A stretch of DNA of 64,000 bases from Acidobacteriota bacterium (GTDB taxonomy: Bacteria > Acidobacteriota > Thermoanaerobaculia > UBA5066 > Gp7-AA6): NCBI GenBank assembly GCA_027307335.1, contig DAHUXD010000044.1, positions 62,001-126,000 of the forward strand. Direction: 5' to 3'. A program made the position numbers and the translations under genes. Below are positions 1-9,213 of this stretch, in pieces. The notes under the pieces were generated by a model. It had not been told where the DNA came from. It was given only the letters and a program-made list of their open reading frames with translations, and did not search any database. Numbering within the stretch: position 1 is the stretch's first letter; the number at the start of each line of letters is the position of its first letter.

Positions 1-477
1 CCGCTCCAGGCGGAGGGCGGGCCCGAACGCTCGCCGCTCTTTCCCACGGCGGAGCCACCGTCCCTCGGCGCCTTGGGCGCGCCGCTGCTGCCCCGTTTCT
101 ACGCGGCGGCGGCCGACGCGGCCGTCGTGATCCTGCTGACCGCCATCGCGATCCTCGCGGCGCGGCTCGGCACGGGCCGCAGCCCGCGCGGCGCGGGTCT
201 CCTATGGGCGATCGCGTTCATGGTCTACCTCTCCGCCGTCACGACGGTCCTGCCGCTCGTGCTGTTCGGGCGCACCATCGGCATGGCCCTGTCGGACCTC
301 TCGGCTCGCGACGACGACTCCGGCGCCGGCCTCGATCCCGCCGCGGCCCTGCGACGCTGGGCGGGCACGCTCGCCACGGCCGCGACGGGAGGGCTCGTCC
401 TCCTCGCGACCCGCCGCAACCCCGACCGCCCCACGCCGGCCGACCGTCTCTCCGGGTATCCTCTCTCGCTTGACTAG
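1..477 (+). CDS. RDD-family membrane protein, C-terminal part (5' end outside window)
   Basis: The reading frame is open from the first base, so the true start is probably upstream; a TTG at 73 is the only nearby in-window alternative. The visible part has two hydrophobic segments (starting PRFYAAAADAAVV, and around WAIAFMVYLSAVTTVLPLVLFG) followed by GRTIGMALSDL and a closing DRLSGYPL. This matches the layout of RDD proteins: Arg-Asp near the first helix, a G-x-T-x-G turn after the second, and a late Asp. RDD proteins are small integral membrane proteins, some acting as ion or proton antiporters; nothing here fixes a substrate. The stop overlaps the start of nadE by 8 bases, so the two are probably co-transcribed. 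Family call is moderate. Confidence 0.55.
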   Translation, partial: PLQAEGGPERSPLFPTAEPPSLGALGAPLLPRFYAAAADAAVVILLTAIAILAARLGTGRSPRGAGLLWAIAFMVYLSAVTTVLPLVLFGRTIGMALSDLSARDDDSGAGLDPAAALRRWAGTLATAATGGLVLLATRRNPDRPTPADRLSGYPLSLD

Positions 478-2128
478 CCGACGCGCCCCGCTCCGCATCG
501 CGGTCGCGCAGATCGACACGACCATCGGCGACTTCGAAGGCAACGCCGAGAAGATCGTCGCGCACGGACGCCGCGCCGAGGCGGCGGACGCCGACCTCGT
601 TCTCTTCCCCGAGCTCGCCGTCTGCGGCTATCCGCCGCGGGACCTCGTCGAGCGCGCGTCCTTCGTCGCCGCAACCGAGCGGGCGGCCGACCGGATCGCG
701 CAGGCGTCGGGCGACGCCACCTGGGTCTTCGGCGCCCTCGCCGCGAACCCGGGCGCGAGGGGCCGGCGCGTCTTCAACATCGCCGTCGCGGCGCGGCGGG
801 GACGGCGGGTCGCCGTCTACCGCAAGCGGCTTCTGCCGACCTACGACGTCTTCGACGAGGGACGCTTCTTTCAGCCCGGCAACCGGCCCTGCGTCCTGCG
901 GGTCGCCGGACGCCGCGTCGCCGTGACGATCTGCGAGGACATCTGGAACGACAAGGCATTCTGGAAGCGGCCCCTCTACGACACGGATCCGGTGGCGGAG
1001 CTGAAGCCGCTTGCGCTCGACGCGCACGTGAACATCTCGGCGTCGCCGTACACGCTCGGCAAGAACCGGTTGCGCCGCCGCATGATGCAGAGCATCGCGA
1101 AGCGCACCGGCGTGCCCCTCGTGCACTGCAATCTGGTGGGCGGGAACGACAGCCTCGTCTTCGACGGCGCGTCCACGGCCTTCGACGCCCGCGGGCGCCT
1201 CGTCGGAGCGGGGCGCCGGTTCGAGGAAGACTTCTGGACGATCGACGTGCCGGGCGGGCGCGGACCCGAGGCGCCGGAACTGCCCGCGATCCAGGGGCTC
1301 CGCCGCGCGCTCGTGGTGGCGCTCGCCGACTATGCGCGCAAGTGCGGATTCCGGAGCGCCGTGCTCGGACTCTCGGGCGGCATCGACTCCGCGGTGACCG
1401 CGGCCCTCGCCGTCGACGCGCTCGGCGCCGAACGCGTGCTCGGCGTCGCGATGCCGGGGCCCTACTCGTCCGAGGGGAGCCTGCGGGACGCGAAGGACCT
1501 CGCCGAACGACTCCGGATTCGCTTCGCGGTGGTCCCGATCGGGGACGTGCTCGCGGCGTACGGACGGACGCTCGCGGAGCTCCTCGGCGTCGAGAGCCCC
1601 TCGCCCACGGAGGAGAACCTGCAGGCGCGCATCCGGGGCGCCATCCTGATGGCGCTCTCCAACCGGTTCGGCTACCTGGTGCTCTCGACCGGCAACAAAT
1701 CGGAGATCGCCGTCGGCTACTGCACGCTCTATGGCGACATGGCCGGCGGCTACGCGCTCCTGTCGGACGTGCCGAAGACGCTCGTCTACGAGCTCGCCGC
1801 CGAGATCAACGCGGACGCCGAGCGCATCCCGAGGGCGTCGATCGAGAAGGAACCCTCGGCGGAGCTCCGGCCCGACCAGCGCGACTCCGACTCCCTTCCG
1901 CCGTACGAGCGGCTCGATCCCCTCATCGACGCGCTCGTCGACCGCGCGCTCCCCATCGCCGAGGCGGCCCGGAAGACGAAGACTCCGCTCGACGTCGCCG
2001 AGGCGATCGCCCGCCGCATCGACCGCAGCGAGTACAAGCGCCGCCAGATGCCGCCGGGGCCGAAGGTGACGGCCCGCGCGTTCGGAGAGGGGCGCCGTTA
2101 TCCGATCGCGCAGAAGTTCTGTGGCTGA
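470..2128 (+). CDS. nadE: Glutamine-dependent NAD+ synthetase
   Basis: Makes NAD+ from nicotinate adenine dinucleotide, ATP and glutamine in the last step of NAD biosynthesis (cytosol). At 552 residues it has the two-domain form. An N-terminal nitrilase-like glutaminase (about 8-265) carries the Glu-Lys-Cys triad, visible as E48 (FPELAVCGYPPRDL), K119 (YRKRLLPTYDVFDE) and C155 (TICEDIWND). A C-terminal synthetase (about 280-552) carries the pyrophosphatase loop LSGGIDS at 301-307. It can therefore use glutamine directly, without a separate amidotransferase. The start used is a TTG at 470, eight bases inside the upstream RDD gene; the protein begins only a few residues before the first strand (LRIAVAQID), so little uncertainty remains. 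The next gene starts inside its stop region. Confidence 0.95.
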   Translation: MTSRRAPLRIAVAQIDTTIGDFEGNAEKIVAHGRRAEAADADLVLFPELAVCGYPPRDLVERASFVAATERAADRIAQASGDATWVFGALAANPGARGRRVFNIAVAARRGRRVAVYRKRLLPTYDVFDEGRFFQPGNRPCVLRVAGRRVAVTICEDIWNDKAFWKRPLYDTDPVAELKPLALDAHVNISASPYTLGKNRLRRRMMQSIAKRTGVPLVHCNLVGGNDSLVFDGASTAFDARGRLVGAGRRFEEDFWTIDVPGGRGPEAPELPAIQGLRRALVVALADYARKCGFRSAVLGLSGGIDSAVTAALAVDALGAERVLGVAMPGPYSSEGSLRDAKDLAERLRIRFAVVPIGDVLAAYGRTLAELLGVESPSPTEENLQARIRGAILMALSNRFGYLVLSTGNKSEIAVGYCTLYGDMAGGYALLSDVPKTLVYELAAEINADAERIPRASIEKEPSAELRPDQRDSDSLPPYERLDPLIDALVDRALPIAEAARKTKTPLDVAEAIARRIDRSEYKRRQMPPGPKVTARAFGEGRRYPIAQKFCG

Positions 2129-2801
2129 GCGCGTCGAGCGGTACACCTGGAAGGAGATTCCGGGCTCCTCGCACGACTGGCTGCACCGCCGCATCCTCCA
2201 GCTTCCCTCCGGTCTCCGGCTGCTTGACGTCGGCGCCGCGGGAGGCCACCTCGGCCGCGCGGTCAAGTCCCGCTGCGCGTACCTCGCGGGCGTCGAGCCG
2301 GACCCCGGCCTGCCCGCCAGCGCGCGCGAGGGCTACGACGAGTGGCGTGCGACGGACCTCGCGGCCTGCGGCGCGTGGAGCGAGCCCTTCGACGTCGTCG
2401 TCTTCGCGGACGTCCTCGAGCACGTCGCGCGGCCGGAGGAGGTGCTCGCGCGGGCGCACGGATGGCTGCGCGACAGCGGCCGCCTCTTCGTCTCGTTGCC
2501 GAACGTCGCGAACGTCACGGTCCGCGGCGCGCTGCTGCTCGGCCGCTTCTCGTACGCGGACCGCGGGATCCTCGACCGGACGCACCTGCGTTTCTACACG
2601 CGGAAGACCGCCACGCGCCTGCTCGAGGACGCGGGCTTCCTCGTGCGCTCCGTGATTGCCACCGCCATGCCGTACGAGCTCGCGCTCCCCCGCCTGGGAT
2701 GGGCGGCGAAGGGACTGATGCGCGACTTCGCAACCGCCTCGGCCCGCGTCTGGCCGACGCTCTTCGGATACCAGTTCGTGTTCGAGGCCGAGAGGCGCTG
2801 A
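2121..2801 (+). CDS. Class I SAM-dependent methyltransferase
   Basis: A 226-residue protein of the Methyltransf_23/UbiG-like type. The SAM-binding motif I is LLDVGAAGGHLG near residues 34-45, and motif II/post-I is FDVVVFADVLEHV near 90-102. The segment ILDRTHLRFYTRKTATRLLEDAGF is typical of methyltransferases found in cell-surface glycan and lipid clusters. The GTG start lies in GTGGCTGA and overlaps the nadE stop, so translation is coupled. The neighbouring glycosyltransferase gene fits a role in glycan or polyprenol-sugar metabolism, but the substrate cannot be read from sequence. Confidence 0.8.
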   Translation: MAERVERYTWKEIPGSSHDWLHRRILQLPSGLRLLDVGAAGGHLGRAVKSRCAYLAGVEPDPGLPASAREGYDEWRATDLAACGAWSEPFDVVVFADVLEHVARPEEVLARAHGWLRDSGRLFVSLPNVANVTVRGALLLGRFSYADRGILDRTHLRFYTRKTATRLLEDAGFLVRSVIATAMPYELALPRLGWAAKGLMRDFATASARVWPTLFGYQFVFEAERR

Positions 2802-2804
2802 CCG

Positions 2805-2810
2805 TAAAAT
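2805..2810 (+). promoter_or_regulatory. Probable -10 box for a leaderless GT2 transcript
   Basis: TAAAAT ends 8 bases before the ATG at 2819, and there is no Shine-Dalgarno sequence between. That spacing puts the expected transcription start at or next to the start codon. No good -35 is visible. Confidence 0.4.
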
Positions 2811-2818
2811 CCCCGCGC

Positions 2819-3583
2819 ATGCCGACGAAGGAAGAGGCGCCTCGCCCCGAGACACCCGCCGCCTCGCTCGTCATTCCGGCGTACAACGAGTCGAGCCGGA
2901 TCGAGAACTGCGTCCGCGAGACCGCGCGCTGGGCGGCGGAAAGGCCCGGCGGCCGCGCGTGGGAGATCCTCCTGGTCAACGACGGCTCGACCGACGACAC
3001 GGTCGAGCGCGCGCGGCGCCGGGCCGAGCAGGAGGGGCTGGCGCTCCGGATCGTCGGCTACGGCGAGAACCGCGGCAAGGGCGCGGCGATCCGGACGGGC
3101 GTGCTCGAGTCGTCCGGCGACATCGTGCTCGTCAGCGACACCGACCTCTCGACGCCGCTGACGGAGTGGACGAAGCTCGCCGAGCAATTGCCGGCCCATC
3201 CGATCGCGATCGGCTCGCGGGCGATCGAGCAGGCGCTCGTCCGCAAGAAGCAGCCGTTCTACCGGCAGTGGATGGGCCGCACCTTCAACCGGATCGTGCG
3301 CCTCCTCGCGGTGCCGGGGATCGGCGACACCCAGTGCGGGTTCAAGCTCTTCCGCGGCGACCTCGCGCGCTCGCTCTTCCGCGAGGCGCGCGTCGACCGG
3401 TTCGCCTACGACGTCGAGATCCTCTACCTCGCCCGCCGCCGCGGGATCGCGATCGCCGAGGTGCCGGTCATCTGGATCAACTCTCCCGAGTCCAAGGTCG
3501 CCGTCGTGCGCGATTCGTTGCGGATGCTCTGGGACGTGTTCCGGATCCGCTGGATGCACCGCGGCCCGAAGGCCGCGGCCTGA
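2819..3583 (+). CDS. Family 2 glycosyltransferase, dolichyl-phosphate glucose synthase-like
   Basis: A 254-residue GT-A-fold transferase. SLVIPAYNESSRI (about 18-30), LLVNDGSTDDT (about 53-63) and the metal-binding VSDTDLSTPL (about 103-112) are the nucleotide-sugar site. GDTQCGFKLFRGDLAR and FAYDVEILYLARRRG are characteristic of the ALG5/DPM1-like branch that moves a sugar from a nucleotide donor onto polyprenyl phosphate. No C-terminal membrane helices are present, so it probably works at the inner face of the membrane as a soluble or peripheral enzyme. The ATG at 2819 was chosen because it starts just before the domain and follows a TAAAAT box. A membrane protein that may use the product lies immediately downstream on the opposite strand. 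Confidence 0.85.
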   Translation: MPTKEEAPRPETPAASLVIPAYNESSRIENCVRETARWAAERPGGRAWEILLVNDGSTDDTVERARRRAEQEGLALRIVGYGENRGKGAAIRTGVLESSGDIVLVSDTDLSTPLTEWTKLAEQLPAHPIAIGSRAIEQALVRKKQPFYRQWMGRTFNRIVRLLAVPGIGDTQCGFKLFRGDLARSLFREARVDRFAYDVEILYLARRRGIAIAEVPVIWINSPESKVAVVRDSLRMLWDVFRIRWMHRGPKAAA

Positions 3584-3587
3584 CTCG

Positions 3588-4889
3588 CTAGCGGCGCGCG
3601 TACCTCGCGCCGACCGCCGCCGCCGCGAGCGGCGCCAGCCCCGCGGTCGTGCGCGGCAGCGCCGCTCGAACGAGCCACTCGGGGCCGCGAATCGCGAAGA
3701 CCGGCAGGAGCAGGTAGGCGGCCATGCCGCACGCGCAGAGTCCCAGCATCCAGCGGCTCTCGGGCGCGCGGGCGCCGGCGGCGACGAGCACCCCGACGAG
3801 GACGAGCTGTGTCCAGCCCACCGCCCCCGGCAGGCGGGCCGCCGCGGCGAGCGCCTCCCCGAGCCGCTCGACCGAGAAGGTCGAGAAGTCGAAATCGCGC
3901 AGCGGGACCCGGCCGCGCCAGAGCACGTGCGCCGTCTGGACGACGAGCGCCGTCGGCAACGCCGCCAGCGCGCACCGCCAGCGCCGCGCGCTCCCGAAGG
4001 CGAGCGCGAGCAGGCACCCGGCCGCGGCGAAGAAGAGGCCCTCGTTCTTCGTCGCCGTGATCAGGCCGGACGCGAACGCGAGCCGCCGGAGCGCGCCGGG
4101 ATCCCCTTCGATCGCGTCGGACAGGGACGAACCGAAGAGCAGCAGCCCGAGCGAGAGCGGCACCTCCGCCATCCCGGTCAGGAAGGCCGAATAGAGGGGC
4201 TCGAAGCACGCCAGGATCGCCGCCGCGAGACCGGCCACGGTCCGGGACGCTCCGCGGCGCCGCAGCCAGCCGAAGAGCCCGAAGAGCGTCGCGACCTGGA
4301 AGATCGGGAAGACCAGCGCCATGGCATGGTCGTCCCAGCGGCCGGTGAGGAACGCCACGCCCGCATAGAAGAACGGCAGGCCGAGCGGGTACTCCGGATG
4401 CGAGTAGGCCATGGCCGGATCCGTGAAGAGGTGGCGCGGCAGCGTGCCGGCGGCGTGAATCGTCTTGCCCTTGAGTCCCCAGATCGCGACGTAGTCGTTG
4501 GACCACATCGGCTCCGTCAGCGCGCGCACGAGGTAGAGCGCGATGCCGAGGGCGACGACCGCCCCGCAGGCAACCGCGAGGCCGGTCCTTCCCGCGCCGG
4601 CCTCGGACGACGGGCCGGCGGGCTCCGGCACGCGGAACCACCACCCGAGCGCCGCCGCGAGGGCGCCGAGCGCGAACAGGCCGGGCCATCCGGGCTCGAT
4701 CCCGGCCAGGAAGCACGCCGGCACGAGTCCCGAGATCAGAGCCGCCGCGATCGCCCAGGCCCACGCGACGCGCTCCGCCCGGAATTCCCGGCCCGGCGGA
4801 CACGCGGCCCGCGAGGCGGCCCACCCGAACGCCGAGGCGGCGGCCGCCACGGCCCCGACCCGGGCGATCGAGAGGAGAAAGAGGCTCAA
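3588..4889 (-). CDS. Polytopic membrane protein, GT-C/GT39-like
   Basis: 433 residues, roughly ten hydrophobic helices. The long loop after the early helices contains MWSNDYVAIWGLKGKTIHAAG and HPEYPLGLPFFYAG. Such an acidic loop between the first helices resembles polyprenyl-phosphate-sugar-dependent GT-C mannosyl- and arabinosyltransferases, but the canonical DE or DD motif is not clear, so the enzymatic call is tentative. It is the last gene of the leftward accD-folC-dgt-glyA run and starts 4 bases inside the preceding 140-residue gene. Its stop lies only a few bases from the convergent GT2 gene, whose lipid-linked sugar product would be a plausible donor. Confidence 0.5.
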   Translation of the reverse strand: MSLFLLSIARVGAVAAAASAFGWAASRAACPPGREFRAERVAWAWAIAAALISGLVPACFLAGIEPGWPGLFALGALAAALGWWFRVPEPAGPSSEAGAGRTGLAVACGAVVALGIALYLVRALTEPMWSNDYVAIWGLKGKTIHAAGTLPRHLFTDPAMAYSHPEYPLGLPFFYAGVAFLTGRWDDHAMALVFPIFQVATLFGLFGWLRRRGASRTVAGLAAAILACFEPLYSAFLTGMAEVPLSLGLLLFGSSLSDAIEGDPGALRRLAFASGLITATKNEGLFFAAAGCLLALAFGSARRWRCALAALPTALVVQTAHVLWRGRVPLRDFDFSTFSVERLGEALAAAARLPGAVGWTQLVLVGVLVAAGARAPESRWMLGLCACGMAAYLLLPVFAIRGPEWLVRAALPRTTAGLAPLAAAAVGARYARR

Positions 4890-5308
4890 CGGCTCTCCAC
4901 CGCCAGCGCCCCCGCACCCCAGTCCTGGAGAATGCGGACGCCCGGGGGGCGCGCGGTTCCGTAGATCGCGCCCACCCAGCCCTCGGGCAAGGCCCCGGGC
5001 GCGAGGTGGACCGGACGCGGGGCGAACACATAGCCCGCGAGATAGGTGTACGGCTCGGTCCCGGGCGTCCCGTACAGGCCGACCCCGCGGGTTCCGGCGG
5101 GCAGCCGGCGCCGGGCGTTCTCGAGAAAGACGAAGTACTCGCGGTCGAACGCCGTGCCCGAGCCGCCGAGGCGGCGCCGGGCCAGCTCCAGGGGCGCCGT
5201 CCGGACGAGGACGCGCACGCGCTGCGGAAGCTCCGGCCAGGGCTGGACGATCAGGACGAGCGCGAGCAGCGCCCCCGCGCCCGCGATACCCGCCGCACGC
5301 CGGATCAC
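4886..5308 (-). CDS. Uncharacterised membrane-anchored protein
   Basis: 140 residues with one N-terminal hydrophobic segment ([20 protein letters not shown]) that may be an uncleaved anchor. The remainder is extracytoplasmic in type, with [27 protein letters not shown] and a Pro/Gly-rich end. The sequence [16 protein letters not shown] is reminiscent of the periplasmic region of GT-C proteins, so this could be an accessory to the following membrane protein. The GTG start overlaps the glyA stop as GTGA, and its own stop overlaps the next start, so the three genes are translationally coupled. No family recognised. Confidence 0.5.
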   Translation of the reverse strand: MIRRAAGIAGAGALLALVLIVQPWPELPQRVRVLVRTAPLELARRRLGGSGTAFDREYFVFLENARRRLPAGTRGVGLYGTPGTEPYTYLAGYVFAPRPVHLAPGALPEGWVGAIYGTARPPGVRILQDWGAGALAVESR

Positions 5309-6573
5309 ACGAGCGGAAACGCCGCGCAGAGCTCGCCCACCCGGCGGCGCGTCTCCGCGCGAGTGGCCGCGTCCTCGCCCGCCTCGAGGGCGCGGGCGAT
5401 CGCCGCCCCGATCGTCTCCATCTCGGCCGGGCCCATGCCTCGGGTCGTCACCGCCGGCGTGCCGAGGCGGATTCCGGAGGCGACCATCGGCGGCCGCGTG
5501 TCGAACGGGATCGTGTTCTTGTTGACGGTGATTCCGACGGCCTCGAGCATCTTCTCGGCGTCGCGGCCGGAGATGCCGCGCGCGCCGACGTCCACCATCA
5601 TCACGTGATTGTCAGTGCCGCCGGAGACGAGCCGGAAGCCGCGGCTCGAGAGCGCCGCCGCGAGGGCGCGTGCGTTCTCGACGACCCGCTTCTGGTACGC
5701 GACGAAGTCCGGCCGCGCCGCCTCGGCGAACGCCACCGCCTTCGCCGCGATGACGTGCTCGAGCGGGCCGCCCTGGATGCCGGGGAAGACGTTCCGGTCG
5801 AGGTCCTTCGCGTGCTCGGCCCGGCACAGCACGAGCCCGCCGCGCGGACCGCGCAGGGTCTTGTGCGTCGTGGTCGTGACGAACGGCGCATGCGGCACCG
5901 GAGACTGGTGGAGGCCGGCGATCACGAGCCCGGCGATGTGGGCGATGTCGCACATGAGCGCGGCGCCGACCTCGCGCGCCACGTCGCCGAACCGCGCGAA
6001 ATTGATCTCCCGCGCGTACGCCGACGCGCCGGCGATGATCAGCTTCGGCCGGTGCTCGCGGGCGAGCTCGGCCAGGCGGTCGTAGTCGATGCGCTCGTCC
6101 TCGCGGCGGACGCCATAGGCGACGACCTTGTACTCGCGCCCCGAGAACGAGAGCGGGTGACCGTGGGTGAGATGGCCGCCGTGCGAGAGGTCCATGCCGA
6201 GGATCGTGTCGCCGGGCTTCAGCGCCGTCAGGTAGACGGACATGTTCGCCTGCGAGCCCGAGTGCGGCTGCACGTTCGCGTGCTCGGCGGCGAAGAGACT
6301 CTTCGCGCGGTCGATCGCGAGCTGCTCGACCCTGTCGACGAACTCGCAGCCGCCGTAGTAGCGCTTGCCGGGATAGCCCTCCGCGTACTTGTTCGTCAGC
6401 ACCGAGCCCTGCGCCTCCCGCACCGCGCGCGAGACCCAGTTCTCCGAGGCGATTAGCTCGAGCCCCTCGTTCTGGCGGCGCGCCTCGGCGGCGATCCAGC
6501 GGGCAATCTCGGGGTCCACGACCTCGAGGTCGCGGTCCATCAGCGCGGCGGGTGCGGTCAGGGTCTCGGACAT
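5305..6573 (-). CDS. glyA: Serine hydroxymethyltransferase
   Basis: Interconverts serine and glycine with tetrahydrofolate, feeding one-carbon units to purine, thymidylate and methionine synthesis (cytosolic, PLP enzyme). It has 422 residues, the usual length. Visible landmarks are ELIASENW (about 39-46), [10 protein letters not shown] (66-75), HSGSQAN (104-110), CDIAHIAGL (208-216) and the PLP lysine K238 in [14 protein letters not shown]. The ATG at 6573 is preceded by a GAAAGGGG ribosome site. It lies 20 bases downstream of dgt and shares a folate theme with folC in the same run. Confidence 0.96.
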   Translation of the reverse strand: MSETLTAPAALMDRDLEVVDPEIARWIAAEARRQNEGLELIASENWVSRAVREAQGSVLTNKYAEGYPGKRYYGGCEFVDRVEQLAIDRAKSLFAAEHANVQPHSGSQANMSVYLTALKPGDTILGMDLSHGGHLTHGHPLSFSGREYKVVAYGVRREDERIDYDRLAELAREHRPKLIIAGASAYAREINFARFGDVAREVGAALMCDIAHIAGLVIAGLHQSPVPHAPFVTTTTHKTLRGPRGGLVLCRAEHAKDLDRNVFPGIQGGPLEHVIAAKAVAFAEAARPDFVAYQKRVVENARALAAALSSRGFRLVSGGTDNHVMMVDVGARGISGRDAEKMLEAVGITVNKNTIPFDTRPPMVASGIRLGTPAVTTRGMGPAEMETIGAAIARALEAGEDAATRAETRRRVGELCAAFPLV

Positions 6574-6593
6574 GGGAGCCCCTTTCTGGCCGG

Positions 6594-7868
6594 TCACTCG
6601 ACGACGAGCTGCCGGTACTCGGAGTTGCAGTAGCTGTCGGTCATCCCCGCGATGTGGTCGGCGATCGCGCGGTAGTACTCGGGGCGGGGACGATAGTTGT
6701 CGGCGACTTCCTTCTCGATGGCGCCGAGCGGGACTTCGCGGAGGAACCGCACGCCGAGGTCGCGCTCGAGCCCTCGGAGCACGTCGTCGGGCAGGAGCCG
6801 CGGGTTGTCGCGGTAGGCGGCGAACAGCGCCGCGAGCACGCGGCGCGCGTGCCCGTCGTGCCGCGACACCGGGAAGGAGTGGATGATGTGCCGGTACACG
6901 AACTCGCGGAGCTCGACGTAGAGCCGCCGCCCCGCCTCGCTGAACCCGACGAGATCGCCGGGGAGCCGGTCGCGGCGCGCGTAGAAGTCGTCCGCCGTTT
7001 CGATGCCGGAGCCCGAGGTCCAGCGGTCGATGCGCGACCGGGACGCGTCGACGAGGTCCGCCGAAAGCGTCGCGATCATGCCCCGGATCAGCGAAGCGCG
7101 CCGGGACGTCGGGTCGCTGCCGTAGCCGTGCGCCGCGCGCACCAGCCGCGCGATCGACAGCTCCTCGATCGCTCCCTCCTCCGTCAGCGGCAAACCGTCC
7201 TCGAGGTCGTGGGTCTGCTGCGCGATCTCGTCCGACCAGTTGACGACCTGCGCCTCCAGGCTCCCGCCCGATTCGAGGCGGAGCCCCTCGACGAAGTCGA
7301 GCGGAAAGGGGAAGTCGCGCGGCCACGACGTGTGCTTGAACATCCCCTCCCGCACGTCGTGCGTGAGGTTCAGGCCCGGCTCCTCGTAGCGCTTCTCGAG
7401 CCGGTCGACGACCCGCACCGACTGGAAGTTGTGCTTGAACCCGCCGGCCGACGGATGGCTCTCGCGGAGCAGCCGGTCGAGCACCGCCTCGCCCGAATGG
7501 CCGTACGGCGTGTGCCCCAGGTCGTGGCCGAGCGCGATCGCCTCGGTCAGGTCCTCGTTCAGGCCCAGCGCCCGGGAGACGCTGCGCGCGATCTGAGCCA
7601 CCTCGAGCGTGTGGGTCAGCCGCGTGCGGAAGTGGTCTCCCTCGTAGGGAATGAAGACCTGCGTCTTGTGCTTCAACCGGCGGAAGGCCCGCGAGTGGAT
7701 GATGCGGTCGCGGTCGCGGGCGTAGTCCGTCCGCGCGTCGCCGGGGCTCGGGCTCGCCGCCCCGCGCGGCCGCTCGGCGCGCGCGCTCTTCGAGGCCGTG
7801 ACGGCCAGACGCTCCTCCTCGAGCCGTTCGAAGTGCTCGCGGGTGAACGGAGCGGCGACGGTCGTCAT
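6594..7868 (-). CDS. dgt: dGTPase-like dNTP triphosphohydrolase
   Basis: Hydrolyses dNTPs to deoxynucleoside and triphosphate, adjusting the dNTP pool. 424 residues of the HD superfamily. The metal ligands are visible as H86 ([14 protein letters not shown]), H115-D116 ([16 protein letters not shown]) and a later D in [27 protein letters not shown] is the conserved nucleotide-binding segment. It is of the shorter, non-enterobacterial dGTPase-like type, so substrate preference among dNTPs is open. Its start is four bases after the folC stop, giving tight coupling. Confidence 0.9.
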   Translation of the reverse strand: MTTVAAPFTREHFERLEEERLAVTASKSARAERPRGAASPSPGDARTDYARDRDRIIHSRAFRRLKHKTQVFIPYEGDHFRTRLTHTLEVAQIARSVSRALGLNEDLTEAIALGHDLGHTPYGHSGEAVLDRLLRESHPSAGGFKHNFQSVRVVDRLEKRYEEPGLNLTHDVREGMFKHTSWPRDFPFPLDFVEGLRLESGGSLEAQVVNWSDEIAQQTHDLEDGLPLTEEGAIEELSIARLVRAAHGYGSDPTSRRASLIRGMIATLSADLVDASRSRIDRWTSGSGIETADDFYARRDRLPGDLVGFSEAGRRLYVELREFVYRHIIHSFPVSRHDGHARRVLAALFAAYRDNPRLLPDDVLRGLERDLGVRFLREVPLGAIEKEVADNYRPRPEYYRAIADHIAGMTDSYCNSEYRQLVVE

Positions 7869-7872
7869 GGCC

Positions 7873-9213
7873 TCACTGCGAAAAAGCGCCCTCGAGAAGC
7901 AGCCCCCGCGCCTCGCCGACGAGATACAGGGAGCCCGCGACGATTATAAGTTCCGCCGCCGGGTCGCGCAGCAGCTCGTCGAGCGCCGGCGCGATGCCGT
8001 CCGCCGCGCGCGCGTCGCCTCGCGCGCCGAACCGGCGCTCGAGCTCCGCGGGATCCGCGGCGCGCGGCGACGCGGCGGAGACGAACCGGACGCGCCGCAC
8101 CGCCGGCGCGAGCGCGGCCCCCATGCTCTCGATGTCCTTGTCGGCCATGGCGGCGAAGATCAGGTCCGCGCGCCGCCCCGAGGCCGCCACGAATCGGGCG
8201 AGCGCCTCCGCACCGCCGGGGTTGTGGCAGCCGTCGAGCAGGATCGTCCGTCCGGCCCGCTCGAACCGCTCGAGGCGGCCCGGCCAGCGCACCGCCGCGA
8301 CGCCGCTCACGATCGCCTCGCTCCCGATCCGGAACGCCGGCGCGAGCAGCTCGGCCGCGCGCACGGCGACCGCCGCGTTCTCCACCTGGTGCGCTCCCGG
8401 CAGCGGGGTCGAGAGCGCGTACCGTCCCGAGGGAGTCGTCAGCCGGAATCGCGCCCCGTCGAGGCCCGATGCCTCCACCTCGATCGAGACCTCCTCGGCG
8501 AGAAGGTGCAGCGCCGCGTCCGTGCGGGCGGCGGCCTCGCGGAAGACGGCGACCACCTCCGGGAGGCGGCTCGCCACGACGGCGGGACGCCCGGAGCGGA
8601 ACACGCCCGCCTTCTCGAACGCGATCGCGGCGACGGTGCCGCCGAGGTCCTCCATGTGGTCGAGGGAGATCGAGGTGACGGCGGACAGAACGGCTGGAGC
8701 GACGTTCGTCGCGTCGAAGCGGCCGCCGAGCCCGACCTCGAGGATGGCGAGGTCCAGACCGAGGCTGGCGAAGTGGAGGAACGCCGCGGCCGTCATCGCC
8801 TCGAAGTAGGTCAGCGGCACGGCGGGCGCGCGGTCCGCCGCCGCGAAGACCGCGCCGAGCGCGCCATCGAGAGCCTCGGCACGCACGTCGTCGCGGCCGA
8901 TCCGGATGCGCTCGGTGACGCTCTCGAGGTGCGGGGAGGTGTAGAGGCCGACGCGAAAGCTCGCGGCGTCCGCGATCGACGAGAGGGTCGCTGCGGCCGA
9001 CCCCTTGCCGTTCGTGCCGGCGACGAGCACCGAGGGGACGCGGCGCTCCGGCCGGCCCAGCCGCTCGCAGACGGCGTCGATCGCCGCGAGGCCGAGTTTC
9101 ATCCCCCGCTGGCCGAGGGACTCGAGGCGCTCGAGGTGCGGGAGCGCGGACGGCGGAGGCGTGCGCGGCTCCCCTACGCCGCCGGCCGCCCGTCCCACAG
9201 CAGGCGGAGGCAT
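7873..9213 (-). CDS. folC: Folylpolyglutamate synthase / dihydrofolate synthase
   Basis: Adds glutamate to dihydropteroate or folates, an ATP-dependent Mur-type ligase (cytosol). The P-loop is VLVAGTNGKGSAAAT, followed by the family segments YTSPHLESVTERIRI, LTYFEAMTAAAF, ILEVGLGGRFDATN and ISLDHMEDLGGT. The central turn is LPGAHQVENAAVAV, and the C-terminal domain holds LLDGCHNPGGAEAL and IFAAMADKDIESM. The ATG at 9213 gives 446 residues and overlaps the accD 3' end by 40 bases; a GTG at 9198 would give 441. The first conserved stretch (LPHLERLESLG) starts about 25 residues in, so either start is possible. Confidence 0.92.
   Translation of the reverse strand: MPPPAVGRAAGGVGEPRTPPPSALPHLERLESLGQRGMKLGLAAIDAVCERLGRPERRVPSVLVAGTNGKGSAAATLSSIADAASFRVGLYTSPHLESVTERIRIGRDDVRAEALDGALGAVFAAADRAPAVPLTYFEAMTAAAFLHFASLGLDLAILEVGLGGRFDATNVAPAVLSAVTSISLDHMEDLGGTVAAIAFEKAGVFRSGRPAVVASRLPEVVAVFREAAARTDAALHLLAEEVSIEVEASGLDGARFRLTTPSGRYALSTPLPGAHQVENAAVAVRAAELLAPAFRIGSEAIVSGVAAVRWPGRLERFERAGRTILLDGCHNPGGAEALARFVAASGRRADLIFAAMADKDIESMGAALAPAVRRVRFVSAASPRAADPAELERRFGARGDARAADGIAPALDELLRDPAAELIIVAGSLYLVGEARGLLLEGAFSQ

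Noticed and set aside
239-2266. 675-codon open frame antisense to nadE
   Set aside because: Sense-strand genes have clear families with complete motifs; the antisense frame is Arg/Pro/Gly-rich with no domain and results from high GC, which removes stop codons.
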